A stretch of DNA of 64,000 nt from positions 1,079,501 through 1,143,500 of the forward strand of contig NZ_CP041238.1 in assembly GCF_013488225.1 (NCBI RefSeq), written 5' to 3'. The notes beneath the pieces were generated by a model, which was not told the origin of the DNA, searched no databases, and saw only the letters and a list, made by a program, of their open reading frames with translations. Source of the DNA: Sinorhizobium mexicanum. GTDB lineage: Bacteria > Pseudomonadota > Alphaproteobacteria > Rhizobiales > Rhizobiaceae. A program made the translations under genes and the position numbers. This document shows positions 55,187 through 63,693 of this stretch, piece after piece. How positions within the stretch are numbered: the first letter of the stretch is position 1; each line of letters begins with the position of its first letter.

Positions 55187-56101
55187 ATGGGCCGGCGAAC
55201 AACGAAACTGCTGTCTGGTCTGGTCGTGCTGGCTCTTGCCGGAGCCGGCGTTTTTTGGTGGCTGACGAAACCTGCTCCGTGGGATGAAGCCCATTGGGAG
55301 GGGCTCGGCGAACCGGACCTCGCCAACGGCGAACAGGTTTTCTGGGCAGGCGGCTGCGTCAGCTGCCATGCTGCGCCGGGGGCACAGGATGACGCGCGGC
55401 TCGTGCTTTCAGGTGGCCGGGCACTGAAAAGCCCGTTTGGTACCTTCCATGTTCCCAACATCTCGCCCGATGAAAGTGCCGGCATCGGCGACTGGACGCT
55501 CGCCGAGTTCGGCAACGCCATGACGCGCGGTGTCGGGCAAAATGGCGAGCACCTCTATCCATCTTTCCCGTACGGTTCCTACGTGCGCATGACTGCCAAG
55601 GATATCAATGATCTCTGGGGATATCTGCAGACGCTGCCGAAGAGCACCAATGTGACGCCACCGCATGACTTGCCGTTTCCCTATAATATCCGCTTGGCGC
55701 TCGGCGGCTGGAAGCTCTTGTTCTTCAGCGACGAGCCGCGCGTCGAGGTGAATACGGCGGATGCGAAGCTCGCCCGCGGGCAGTATCTGGTCGAAGGTCC
55801 CGGCCATTGCGGCGAGTGCCACACGCCGCGCAACGCGCTCGGTGGGTTCGAGACTGGCAGGTGGCTCGCCGGCGCGCCGAACCCCGAGGGCGAAGGCCGC
55901 ATCCCGAACATCACGCCGGGCTCGAAAAGTGTCGGCAGTTGGAGCGCGTCCGACATTGCCTCCTACCTGGAGACCGGCTTTACTCCGGATTTTGATTCAG
56001 TGGGCGGCTCGATGGTCGAGGTACAGAAGAACCTGGCGAGGCTTTCACCCCCCGACCGCGAGGCGATCGCCGCCTATCTGAAGGCGCTTCCGCCGCTTTG
56101 A
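55187..56101 (+). CDS. Diheme c-type cytochrome
   Basis: 304 residues. An N-terminal uncleaved-looking anchor (LLSGLVVLALAGAGVFWWL) precedes two cytochrome c domains with CVSCH (57-61) and CGECH (208-212). Heme-6 ligand Met candidates lie in each half. The arrangement resembles cytochrome subunits of membrane alcohol/gluconate dehydrogenases, but no such dehydrogenase is adjacent. With the upstream cytochrome c' it may form a periplasmic electron-transfer unit (inference). ATG 55187 follows GGGAGG. Confidence 0.9.
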   Translation: MGRRTTKLLSGLVVLALAGAGVFWWLTKPAPWDEAHWEGLGEPDLANGEQVFWAGGCVSCHAAPGAQDDARLVLSGGRALKSPFGTFHVPNISPDESAGIGDWTLAEFGNAMTRGVGQNGEHLYPSFPYGSYVRMTAKDINDLWGYLQTLPKSTNVTPPHDLPFPYNIRLALGGWKLLFFSDEPRVEVNTADAKLARGQYLVEGPGHCGECHTPRNALGGFETGRWLAGAPNPEGEGRIPNITPGSKSVGSWSASDIASYLETGFTPDFDSVGGSMVEVQKNLARLSPPDREAIAAYLKALPPL

Positions 56102-56122
56102 AGGGTTCGCTGCCGGGCTGCG

Positions 56123-56704
56123 CTACCGTGTAGCTGGAACGACCGCATGTTCCTTCGCGTAGAGCGAAAGATAATCGTCAAGCGCTGCGGAACCGAGGCC
56201 GAGCGCGTGGAAAATCTCGGCCGTAAAACTGACCGGGGCCGTGCCCGCAGCAGTCACCAGCCGGCCGCTGCGAAGGGCCTGCGGTTGGTCGCAGTAGTGC
56301 TGGTGACCGCGATAGCCGGCGACCGCCGAGAGACTTTCGGCCGAGTTGCCCGTGTGGTCCGCTTCGTTGAGAATACCGCTGGCGGCGAGCGCAAGCGTCG
56401 CCCCGCAAATCCCTGCGACGACGCGGTCTTTCCCATGGAAGGCATGGATCATCGCGGTGAGATTGGGCGCTGCCGCGGTTTCCCAGGTTGAGCCGCCGCA
56501 GAGCACAAGCGCATCGAACTCCGCCGGTGCCAGCGTTTTGGTCGGCAGGTGCGGGGTGATGTGAAGGCCGCCCATCGACGTCACCACGGTGCCGCCGGGC
56601 GTGGCGATCAGCACGTCGAGCCCGAGCTCGGTGCGCGCCGTGGCCATCAGCAGCGCGCATTCCCAGTCGGCGAAACCTTCCGTCAGGACGATTGCGAGGC
56701 GCAT
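56123..56704 (-). CDS. DJ-1/PfpI-family protein
   Basis: 193 residues, class I glutamine-amidotransferase-like fold. Nucleophile-elbow Cys100 is in VAGICGATLALA, with acidic residue in LTEGFADWECALL near the N terminus, the DJ-1/PfpI pattern. Possible roles include deglycase, chaperone or hydrolase; not resolvable. ATG 56704 follows GGAGGG. Lies 12 bases after the GNAT gene stop on the same strand, so probably co-transcribed. Confidence 0.92.
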   Translation of the reverse strand: MRLAIVLTEGFADWECALLMATARTELGLDVLIATPGGTVVTSMGGLHITPHLPTKTLAPAEFDALVLCGGSTWETAAAPNLTAMIHAFHGKDRVVAGICGATLALAASGILNEADHTGNSAESLSAVAGYRGHQHYCDQPQALRSGRLVTAAGTAPVSFTAEIFHALGLGSAALDDYLSLYAKEHAVVPATR

Positions 56705-56716
56705 GTGCCCTCCCGT

Positions 56717-57220
56717 TCAGCCAAGTTTCTGCATATAGCGCATGCCCGTGACAGGTCGAGGTACGAAGCGCTCGGATTCGTAGAAGCGATGCGCCTGGAA
56801 ATTGCCGGTGGCGGCGCTGACGGAAAGATAGTCGCAGCCGGCGATGCGCGCCTGTTCGCGCGCCTTGGCAACGAGGTGTCGGCCGATACCGGTGCCGCGG
56901 TGGCCGGGACGCACGAAGAGGTGATGCAGTTCCATGCCGCGCATGCCTTCTGCCGCTCGGTAGGTCGGCACAAGGATGGCGTATCCGATCAACTGGTTGC
57001 CGGCTTCGGCGACGAGCGCTGTGATCCAGGGCGTGCGGCTGAAGAGGTCGCGCTCAAGCCGTTCCGGCGCAAGCGGTGCGTCGTCGTCGTGAAGCGCCGC
57101 GAGCTCGACGATCATCTCGTGCAACGCGGGAAGATCGCGCGGTTTGGCGCAACGGATCGTCACCAGCGGTGGACGTACCGATGGCATCGGATGAAGGGAA
57201 GGGGTGGCGGTCTGCAACAT
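56717..57220 (-). CDS. GNAT-family N-acetyltransferase
   Basis: 167 residues. Acetyl-CoA site HHLFVRPGHRGTGIGRHLVA (R-G-x-G-I-G type) and downstream SVSAATGNFQAHRFYESERF with the family Tyr are typical of GNAT enzymes. Substrate unknown; spermidine/aminoglycoside-like acetyltransferases are possible alternatives. ATG 57220 follows AGGAG. First of a two-gene unit with the PfpI gene. Confidence 0.92.
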   Translation of the reverse strand: MLQTATPSLHPMPSVRPPLVTIRCAKPRDLPALHEMIVELAALHDDDAPLAPERLERDLFSRTPWITALVAEAGNQLIGYAILVPTYRAAEGMRGMELHHLFVRPGHRGTGIGRHLVAKAREQARIAGCDYLSVSAATGNFQAHRFYESERFVPRPVTGMRYMQKLG

Positions 57221-57257
57221 TCTCGGCTCCTATGGTTCTGCCGCCATCAGGTGCCGT

Positions 57258-57288
57258 GAAAAACAAAAGCCGCCTGATGGCGGCCTTG
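57258..57288 (-). terminator. Rho-independent terminator of the MerR gene
   Basis: On the minus strand GCCGCC and GGCGGC flank ATCA and run into TTTTGTTTTT. It lies 136 bases beyond the merR stop and just upstream of the GNAT start. Confidence 0.8.
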
Positions 57289-57423
57289 TTGAATATGATC
57301 AGCAGGCCGCTCCTATCGGAACAGCCAAAAATACACGCGGGAAATGGGTGCGTTCTTGATCATGCGCGTAGATTCGTCATTTCCGCGATTTTGTCAACGG
57401 GGATTCTCGCGCGGCGGCGGGCC

Positions 57424-57837
57424 TCAGTGCTCGCTCTCGCACATCGAGTGGTCGGCGAGCGCCCGGATGACGTAGCAGTCGCCGATCTTATGGTCGCCAT
57501 CACAGGCGACGATGCGTTCCAGTTCGCTTTCCAGCTTTCGCAGCCTGGCGATTTTTTCCCGCACCGCGGCGAGGTGTTCGGTGGCGATGCGGTCCGCCTC
57601 GCCGCAAGGGTGCTCCGGATGCTCGCTGAGCGCCACAAGGTCGCGGATCGCCTCGATCGAGAGTCCCAGATCGCGTGCGTGGCGTATGAACGCCAATCGT
57701 TCGAGCTCGCGTTTTTCATAACGCCGTTGATTGCCTTCCGAGCGTTCCGGAGCCTCGATCAATCCCATCTGCTCGTAGTAGCGAATAGTCGGTATCTTGA
57801 CGCCGGTGCGGCGCGAAAGGTCACCGATCGAATACAT
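57424..57837 (-). CDS. MerR-family metalloregulator-like protein
   Basis: 137 residues. N-terminal MerR HTH (YSIGDLSRRTGVKIPTIRYYEQMGLIEAPERS) and coiled-coil dimerisation helix. Cysteines at 78 (HPCGEA), 112 (ACDGDH) and 121 (GDCYVI) match the spacing of the Pb/Cd/Zn-sensing MerR members (about 78, 113, 122). A fourth Cys (133) is near the end. No metal exporter gene is adjacent, so the target is elsewhere or it regulates itself. ATG 57837 follows GAGG. Confidence 0.88.
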   Translation of the reverse strand: MYSIGDLSRRTGVKIPTIRYYEQMGLIEAPERSEGNQRRYEKRELERLAFIRHARDLGLSIEAIRDLVALSEHPEHPCGEADRIATEHLAAVREKIARLRKLESELERIVACDGDHKIGDCYVIRALADHSMCESEH

Positions 57838-57852
57838 GGTTTCGCCTCATAT

Positions 57853-57867
57853 CTATAGTCGCTAGAG
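57853..57867. promoter_or_regulatory. MerR-type dyad upstream of the MerR gene
   Basis: CTATAGTCGCTAGAG, 16 bases before the merR start. It closely resembles the CTATAGTAACTAGAG dyad of Pb-responsive MerR promoters as I recall it. Supports autoregulation and the metal-sensor assignment. Confidence 0.6.
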
Positions 57868-58067
57868 TATTTTACATAGGGTCGAGGCATTCTTCCATCA
57901 ATAGTGCGTGGAGGCCGCGGAGGACTCGTCCTCGCCATATTTGCCGCTTAGCGATTTGCTTCGCAACGGTCGCCCGTCGCGACCGCCTCATCAGGCAATA
58001 AATATTCACTGTCAATAATTTAGAGGTGTGTGTGGCGAAGGCCGCACGCCAAGGATGGAGGAAGAAC

Positions 58068-58958
58068 GTGCCCTTGTTCATCAATCGCCGCACGATGCTC
58101 ATCGGTTCCGCGATGCTCTACCCGGCACTCGTTCTCCCCGGCACGGCGCGCGCCGTTGCAGAGGCGAATGACGATGTCTCGAAGCAACTCGCCGAAATCG
58201 AAGAACGGACGGGCGGTCGCCTCGGCGTCGCAGTGCTCGATACCGAAACGAACATCTCTTTCGGCCAGCGCGAAAGCGAGCGCTTTGCCATGTGCTCGAC
58301 GTTCAAGGCACTGGCCGCGGCCTGCGTGCTCGCCCGTGTGGATCGGGGTGAGGAAAAGCTCGACCGGCGCGTCGAGTTCGGCAAGGACGCGCTGGTTCCC
58401 TATTCGCCGGTGACGGAGAAACATGCGGGCGGCGATGGCATGACGGTCGCCGAGCTCTGTGAGGCGGCGGTGACGCTCAGCGACAACGCTGCGGGCAACC
58501 TGCTGCTTAAGAGTTTCGGAGGACCGGAAGGATTGACGACCTGGCTGCGGTCGATCGACGATCAGACAACGCGGCTTGATCGCACCGAGCCCGAACTCAA
58601 CGAGGCAAAGCCAGGGGATCCGCGTGACACGACAACGCCGGCTGCCATGCTGGAAACCCTCGGCAACCTGACGCTCGGACCGGTTCTGTCCGAGAGTTCC
58701 CGTGTACGCTTCATCGACTGGATGGTCGCCAACAAGACCGGCGATGCGCGCCTTCGGGCCGGCATGCCGAAGGATTGGCGCATCGGCGACAAGACCGGGA
58801 CGAGCGAGACCGGCGCGGCGTCGGATATTGCCGTCGTTTGGCCGAAGGATCGCGGGCCGATACTGATCACGGTCTACATCGCCGAGGCCAAGACGCCGGT
58901 GAAGGAACTGAATCCCGTCTTCGCCGAGGTCGGAAAGATTGTTGCCGGGATGGCTTGA
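58068..58958 (+). CDS. bla: Class A beta-lactamase
   Basis: 296 residues. N-terminal INRRTMLIGSAM suggests twin-arginine export, with cleavage near ARAVA. Class A motifs: STFK (Ser77, Lys80), SDN (138-140), omega-loop ExxLN (Glu174) and KTG (242-244). A Cys directly before the active-site Ser (CSTFK) is seen as in some carbapenemases, but the partner Cys after KTG is Ser, so no disulfide is expected. GTG 58068 has GGAGG six bases upstream. Hydrolyses penicillins or cephalosporins; spectrum cannot be read. Confidence 0.95.
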   Translation: MPLFINRRTMLIGSAMLYPALVLPGTARAVAEANDDVSKQLAEIEERTGGRLGVAVLDTETNISFGQRESERFAMCSTFKALAAACVLARVDRGEEKLDRRVEFGKDALVPYSPVTEKHAGGDGMTVAELCEAAVTLSDNAAGNLLLKSFGGPEGLTTWLRSIDDQTTRLDRTEPELNEAKPGDPRDTTTPAAMLETLGNLTLGPVLSESSRVRFIDWMVANKTGDARLRAGMPKDWRIGDKTGTSETGAASDIAVVWPKDRGPILITVYIAEAKTPVKELNPVFAEVGKIVAGMA

Positions 58959-58971
58959 TCAGCCGACGGCA

Positions 58972-59433
58972 TCAGGCGTCGACAGCGCTTTCCGCGATGT
59001 CAGATGCCGTCTCGCTGCCCTGCTTTTCGATGCCGAGGCTTTCGGCGACGGCCTTGCGGATTTCTTCCTCGATCGCTGCGCGTTCCTCTGACGGCATAGC
59101 TTCCAGGCTTTCCTCCGTCAGCCCATGTGCTTCGAGATACTGCGCCCGGATTTTTTCGGCGAACGACATCTTCGACCACTCAAGGAACTCGTCGGCAACG
59201 GTCGAGCCGAACGAGATCAGATCACCGGTGATCGAGGCGGCCGCCGTTTCGTCCTTGGCGAGAGACACCCAAAGCGCGCCTGAAAGCGAGGCGGAGGGTG
59301 AGGCGGGAGCAATGGTGGGCGGAGCGCGACGCTGCGCCTGGGCGCCGCCGGTTTCTTCAAGCGGGGGAAGGTTGCTTGCGGCGGAGCGGCGCTGCGAAAG
59401 GTAGTAGCTGGAAAGGCCGCTGTCGATTTTCAT
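58972..59433 (-). CDS. Hypothetical protein, 153 aa
   Basis: Starts MKIDSGLSSYYLSQRRSAAS followed by a Pro/Ala-rich linker and a helical C-terminal half (ADEFLEWSKMSFAEKIRAQY, EESLEAMPSEERAAIEEEI). No signal peptide. The overall layout, unstructured N terminus and helical acidic C terminus, is common in rhizobial proteins of unknown function. ATG 59433 follows GGAG. Converges with bla. Confidence 0.75.
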   Translation of the reverse strand: MKIDSGLSSYYLSQRRSAASNLPPLEETGGAQAQRRAPPTIAPASPSASLSGALWVSLAKDETAAASITGDLISFGSTVADEFLEWSKMSFAEKIRAQYLEAHGLTEESLEAMPSEERAAIEEEIRKAVAESLGIEKQGSETASDIAESAVDA

Positions 59434-59517
59434 GGAAAATTCTCCGGATGTGAAGTCCGGCGCAGCTTGACTATCACGGCTTGCGCGAACCTTTTCCGAC
59501 GCAACTCTTTGGCGAAT

Positions 59518-61851
59518 TCAGGGCAGGGTGTAAGCGATGACGTAGTCGCCCGGCTTCGTGCCGACCGAACCGTGGCCGCCGGCGACCATCAGCACATATT
59601 GTTTGTCGGCGACGGCGTAGGTCATCGGCGTCGACTGCCCGCCTGCCGGAAGCCGCGCCTCCCAAAGCTGTCTGCCGGTCGTGAGGTCGTAGGCCCTCAG
59701 ATAGTTGTCGACGGCGGCGCCCAGGAAGGCGATGTCACCCTTGGTGATCATCGGTCCGCCGATGCCCGGCACACCCACTTTGAGTGGCAGAGGCAGCGGC
59801 GTCATGTCGTAGACCGTGCCGTTCTTGTGCTTGTAGGCGATCTTGCCCGTCCTGAGATCTGCGCCCGCGACATAGCCCCAGGGAGGCGCCTGGCAGGGGA
59901 TCTGCAGCGGGCCGAGGAAAGGACCCATGACGACGCCGTAGGGCGCGCCTTCATTGCGGTTGAGGCCCTGCTCGCTGCCTGTTTCGCCCGCCTGCTTTGG
60001 TGGAATCTGGTCGCGCGGAACGAGCCGGGATGTGAAGGCGAGGTAGGTCGGCATGCCGAACATCACCTGCCGTTCGGGGTCGACCGCCACCGAGCCCCAG
60101 TTGAAGGTGCCGAAATTGCCGGGATAGACCAGTGTTCCTTCGAGCGAGGGCGGCGTATAGCGGCCCTCGTATTTCAGCGACCTGAAGGCGATGCGGCACG
60201 CGAGCTGGTCGAACATCGAGACACCCCACATGTCCCGCTCTTGGAGTGGTGGCGGCATGAACGTGAGGCCGGAGACGGGCTGGGTTGGCGAAGTAAAGTC
60301 CTCGGAGATAGCGCCCCCGGGTGCGGCGGCTTCCTCAACCGGAATGATCGGCTCGCCACTCCGCCGGTCGAGTACATAGAGGTCGCCCTGCTTGGTCGGC
60401 CCGACGAGCGCCGGCACGACGATTCCATCTTCCTTGGTGATGTCGATGAGCGATGGTTGCGCAGGCACGTCCATGTCCCAGAGGTCGTGGTGCACGGTCT
60501 GGCGCACCCAGCGTACTGCGCCGGTGTTGATGTCAAGCGCGACGATCGAGGAGGAATATTTCTCCACGTGCTCGCTGCGCCCCATGCCGAGCTGGTCCGG
60601 CACCTGGTTGCCGAGCGGCACATAGATCAGGCCCAAGCTTTCGTCGACCGAGGACACCGCCCAGCTGTTCGGCGAATTGGTCGTGTAGAACTGACCGGCC
60701 GGCAGGGGAGCCGTCTGGTCGGGGTTGCCGCTGTCCCAGTTCCAGAGCAGCACGCCGCTGTTGATGTCGAAGGCGCGGATGACGCCGGATTGTTCCTGGG
60801 TAGAGTAGTTGTCGTTGACGGCACCGCCGACGATGATCTTGCCCGCGACTGCGACCGGCGGCGACGTCGAGTAGTAGTAGCCAGCCGGATTGTACTTCAT
60901 CCCCTGTTCCAGATGCAGGACGCCATTGTCGGCAAAGCCCGTGCAGACCTCGCCGTTTGCCGCGTCAAGCGCGATCAGGCGCGCGTCGGACGTCGGCAGA
61001 TAAACGCGTTCGGCGCAAGCGGTGCCGGGGGTCGCTGCCGGATCGGCCCAATAGGTGACACCGCGGCAGGTCTGGTGCTGGCGGTCGGGGTTCATGCCGG
61101 AATTGGAGTCGTACTTCCACTTCTCCTCGCCGGTCCTGGCGTCGAGCGCGATCGCCCAATTGTGCGGCGTGCAGAGGTACAGCGTGTCCTTCACCTTGAG
61201 CGGCGTCACCTGGTAGGTGGTTTCGCCGATATCGTCAGGTCGCTTCACGTCGCCCGTCTGGTATTGCCAGGCGACCCTGAGATTTGCGACGTTTTCCGCA
61301 TTGATCTGGTCGAGCGGCGAATAGCGTTGCCCGAAGAGTGTCCGGCCGTACTGGTGCCACTCGCCGGGCGGCACATTGCCGCCGAGATTGGCTTTGGCGA
61401 TCGCACCGCTCGGCAGGTCACCGCGGATATCGTGCGGATCCTGCGTCATCGCGAATATGGCGACGCCGATCGAAACAAGGCTGGCGATGGCGAGCGGCCA
61501 TGCCGCGGCGCTGTAGTGCTCGCCGGAAGGGCTGACAAAGCCGAGCGGGCGCCGGATCCAGGGAGTAAGCAGCCAGAGCCCGAGCAGGATGATGATGCCG
61601 CCACGGGGCCCGAGTTGCCACCAGTCGAAGCCGACCTCCCAGACGGCCCAGGCGAGCGAGCCCACGACGACGAGCGCATAGACCCAAAGCGCTGCGGCGC
61701 GCCTGCGGAAAAGCAGCAGCGCCGTCAGCAGAAAACCGAGCGCCGCGATCAGGTAATAGGGACTGCCGCCCAGCATCAGGAGTTTGATCCCTCCCGCTCC
61801 AAGCGCGAGACCGATCAGGGCGAAGAGAATGGCCGTCAGCACGATGAGCAT
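59518..61851 (-). CDS. gcd: Membrane-bound PQQ-dependent glucose/quinate/shikimate-family dehydrogenase
   Basis: 777 residues. Five N-terminal transmembrane helices (to about residue 135) are followed by the eight-bladed beta-propeller PQQ domain with W-docking repeats, for example EKWKYDSNSGMNPDRQHQTCRGV, WGYVAGADLRTGKIAYKHKN and the terminal GRQLWEARLPAGGQSTPMTY. It oxidises aldoses or quinate/shikimate in the periplasm and passes electrons to ubiquinone; needs externally or otherwise supplied PQQ. Gluconate versus quinate specificity cannot be read. Confidence 0.92.
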   Translation of the reverse strand: MLIVLTAILFALIGLALGAGGIKLLMLGGSPYYLIAALGFLLTALLLFRRRAAALWVYALVVVGSLAWAVWEVGFDWWQLGPRGGIIILLGLWLLTPWIRRPLGFVSPSGEHYSAAAWPLAIASLVSIGVAIFAMTQDPHDIRGDLPSGAIAKANLGGNVPPGEWHQYGRTLFGQRYSPLDQINAENVANLRVAWQYQTGDVKRPDDIGETTYQVTPLKVKDTLYLCTPHNWAIALDARTGEEKWKYDSNSGMNPDRQHQTCRGVTYWADPAATPGTACAERVYLPTSDARLIALDAANGEVCTGFADNGVLHLEQGMKYNPAGYYYSTSPPVAVAGKIIVGGAVNDNYSTQEQSGVIRAFDINSGVLLWNWDSGNPDQTAPLPAGQFYTTNSPNSWAVSSVDESLGLIYVPLGNQVPDQLGMGRSEHVEKYSSSIVALDINTGAVRWVRQTVHHDLWDMDVPAQPSLIDITKEDGIVVPALVGPTKQGDLYVLDRRSGEPIIPVEEAAAPGGAISEDFTSPTQPVSGLTFMPPPLQERDMWGVSMFDQLACRIAFRSLKYEGRYTPPSLEGTLVYPGNFGTFNWGSVAVDPERQVMFGMPTYLAFTSRLVPRDQIPPKQAGETGSEQGLNRNEGAPYGVVMGPFLGPLQIPCQAPPWGYVAGADLRTGKIAYKHKNGTVYDMTPLPLPLKVGVPGIGGPMITKGDIAFLGAAVDNYLRAYDLTTGRQLWEARLPAGGQSTPMTYAVADKQYVLMVAGGHGSVGTKPGDYVIAYTLP

Positions 61852-62036
61852 ATGTTTAAACCCCGAATTTCAGAATGCCCGTCGCGGGTCGTCTTGGTCG
61901 CAGTCAACCGTTATTGGACGACGCCATCTGAGAAGCTAACGCATGAGGCGTGCCTTTCAATGGTCGCACTCTGTGGAGTTGCAACAATGCGGAGGTCGCG
62001 AATGTTCGCGACCGACTGTGGTTGTGGGGCTGCCGC

Positions 62037-63542
62037 TCAGGTGCCGCAAAAGGTCTGCAGCACTTCTTGGCCAGGCTCAGGCGGCGCCGCGTAGGCCGCG
62101 TGCTCGGGTTGGTCTTCATAGGGCCTGGACGTCACCTCGAGCAGCGCTTCGAACAGCGAGAAATCCGCATCGCGAGTCGCTGCCTCGATCGCCTGTTCCA
62201 CGCGGTGGTTGCGCGGAATGAATGCCGGATTTGCCTTTCGCATCGACACGGCGCGCGCGCCGGCGTCGAGCGCTTCGCGGGTGAGGCGCCCGCGCCAGTC
62301 GCGAAGCCAGCGTGAAACCGCATCAGGTTTTTCGAAAAGCTCGGCGAGAGCCGGGTCGGCGCCCTTGTCTTCAGCCGATGCGGTGAGGCGCCGAAAGACG
62401 AGGGTGAAGTCTGCATTGCCCTCATGCATCAGGGTGAGGAGCGATTGGACAAGATCGAGATCCCCATCCTCTTCGGTCGATAGCCCGATCTTGCGCCGCA
62501 TCCCGTCGAGCCAGTGCTTCTGGAAGATCGACCCGTATTCGGTCAGTGCGTCGTTGGCGAGGTTGACCGCGGTATCGGCAACCGGATCGAACAGCGGTAC
62601 CAGCGTTTCAGCCAGACGCGCAAGATTCCACTGGCCGATGGCGGGCTGGTTGGCATAGGCATAGCGACCGAACTGGTCGATCGAGCTGAACACCTTCTTC
62701 GGATCGTAGGCGTCCATGAAGGCGCAGGGGCCGAAATCGATCGTCTCGCCGGAGACTGCCATGTTGTCGGTATTCATCACCCCGTGGATAAAGCCGATAT
62801 GGAGCCAACGGGCGATCAATCCGGCCTGCCGCGCGGCGACCGCCTTGAACAGCGAAAAATAGGGTTGCCCGCTATCCTTCGACTCCGGGTAATGGCGTTC
62901 GATCACGTAATCGGCGAGGGCCTTGACCGACTCCATGTCCCCTCGGGCGGCAAAGAATTGAAAGGTACCGACCCGGATATGGCTTGCGGCCACGCGGGTG
63001 AAGACCGCACCGGGCAGGATTTGCTCCCGATAGACCGGCTGGCCGGTGACGGTAGCGGCGAGCGCGCGGGTCGTCGGCACGCCCAGCGCATGCATCGCTT
63101 CGCTGACGATGTATTCCCGCAGAACCGGACCGAGCGCCGCCCGTCCGTCGCCGCGGCGGGAATAGGGCGTCTGGCCGGATCCCTTGAGCTGGATGTCTCG
63201 TCTGTTTCCGTTTCGATCGATCACTTCGCCAAGCAGGATGGCGCGCCCGTCGCCGAGCTGCGGGACGAAGGTGCCGAACTGGTGTCCCGCATAGGCCATG
63301 GCAAGCGGCTCCGCGCCTGGCGGCACCTTGTTGCCCGAAAAGATCGCCGCGCCGTCGCGTTCGAGCGCTTCCGTGTCGAGACCAAGCTCTTCGGCGAGCT
63401 TTCGGTTGAACTTGATCAGCCAGGGCTCCGCAACCGATGTCGGCTCGACACGAGCATAGAAGTTCGCGGGCAACCGCGCATAGCTGTTGTCGAAGGGAAA
63501 AGGTGCCGTCTCGGAGGCAGATTGCGGGGGTACGTAGTTCAT
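62037..63542 (-). CDS. selO: Protein adenylyltransferase SelO (YdiU)
   Basis: 501 residues. SelO is a pseudokinase-fold enzyme that AMPylates proteins; in E. coli it acts on redox proteins. N-terminal block NSYARLPANFYARVEPTSV, catalytic regions AYAGHQFGTFVPQLGDGRAILLGE, LKGSGQTPYSRRGDGRAALG and GVMNTDNMAVSGETIDFGPC are intact. It ends QTFCGT, Cys at the position of selenocysteine in eukaryotic SelO. ATG 63542 follows AGGA; 63545 is a second ATG. 151 bases downstream of the methyltransferase gene end. Confidence 0.95.
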   Translation of the reverse strand: MNYVPPQSASETAPFPFDNSYARLPANFYARVEPTSVAEPWLIKFNRKLAEELGLDTEALERDGAAIFSGNKVPPGAEPLAMAYAGHQFGTFVPQLGDGRAILLGEVIDRNGNRRDIQLKGSGQTPYSRRGDGRAALGPVLREYIVSEAMHALGVPTTRALAATVTGQPVYREQILPGAVFTRVAASHIRVGTFQFFAARGDMESVKALADYVIERHYPESKDSGQPYFSLFKAVAARQAGLIARWLHIGFIHGVMNTDNMAVSGETIDFGPCAFMDAYDPKKVFSSIDQFGRYAYANQPAIGQWNLARLAETLVPLFDPVADTAVNLANDALTEYGSIFQKHWLDGMRRKIGLSTEEDGDLDLVQSLLTLMHEGNADFTLVFRRLTASAEDKGADPALAELFEKPDAVSRWLRDWRGRLTREALDAGARAVSMRKANPAFIPRNHRVEQAIEAATRDADFSLFEALLEVTSRPYEDQPEHAAYAAPPEPGQEVLQTFCGT

Positions 63543-63644
63543 CATTCCTGGTCCCGTTGCGTGTGCCGCGGGCGGTGCCGACGAGCACGCTCTCAGGACA
63601 AGTCTACACGAGCGCCGATTGTTCCGCGAGGCCGAGACTTTATC

Positions 63645-63681
63645 CGTCACCTCTCCGGTGTATCGCCTGAGAGGTGACGGC
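63645..63681. other. 11-bp perfect inverted repeat upstream of selO
   Basis: CCGTCACCTCT (63645-63655) and AGAGGTGACGG (63671-63681) flank a 15-base loop between the methyltransferase stop and the selO start. No T-run follows on either strand, so a plain terminator is unlikely; an operator or RNA hairpin is possible. Confidence 0.5.
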
Positions 63682-63693
63682 TCTATGTCCGCG

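Noticed and set aside
59467..62094. 875-codon plus-strand frame opposite the PQQ dehydrogenase
   Set aside because: Antisense of a clear quinoprotein with membrane helices and propeller motifs; no ribosome site and no recognisable domain.
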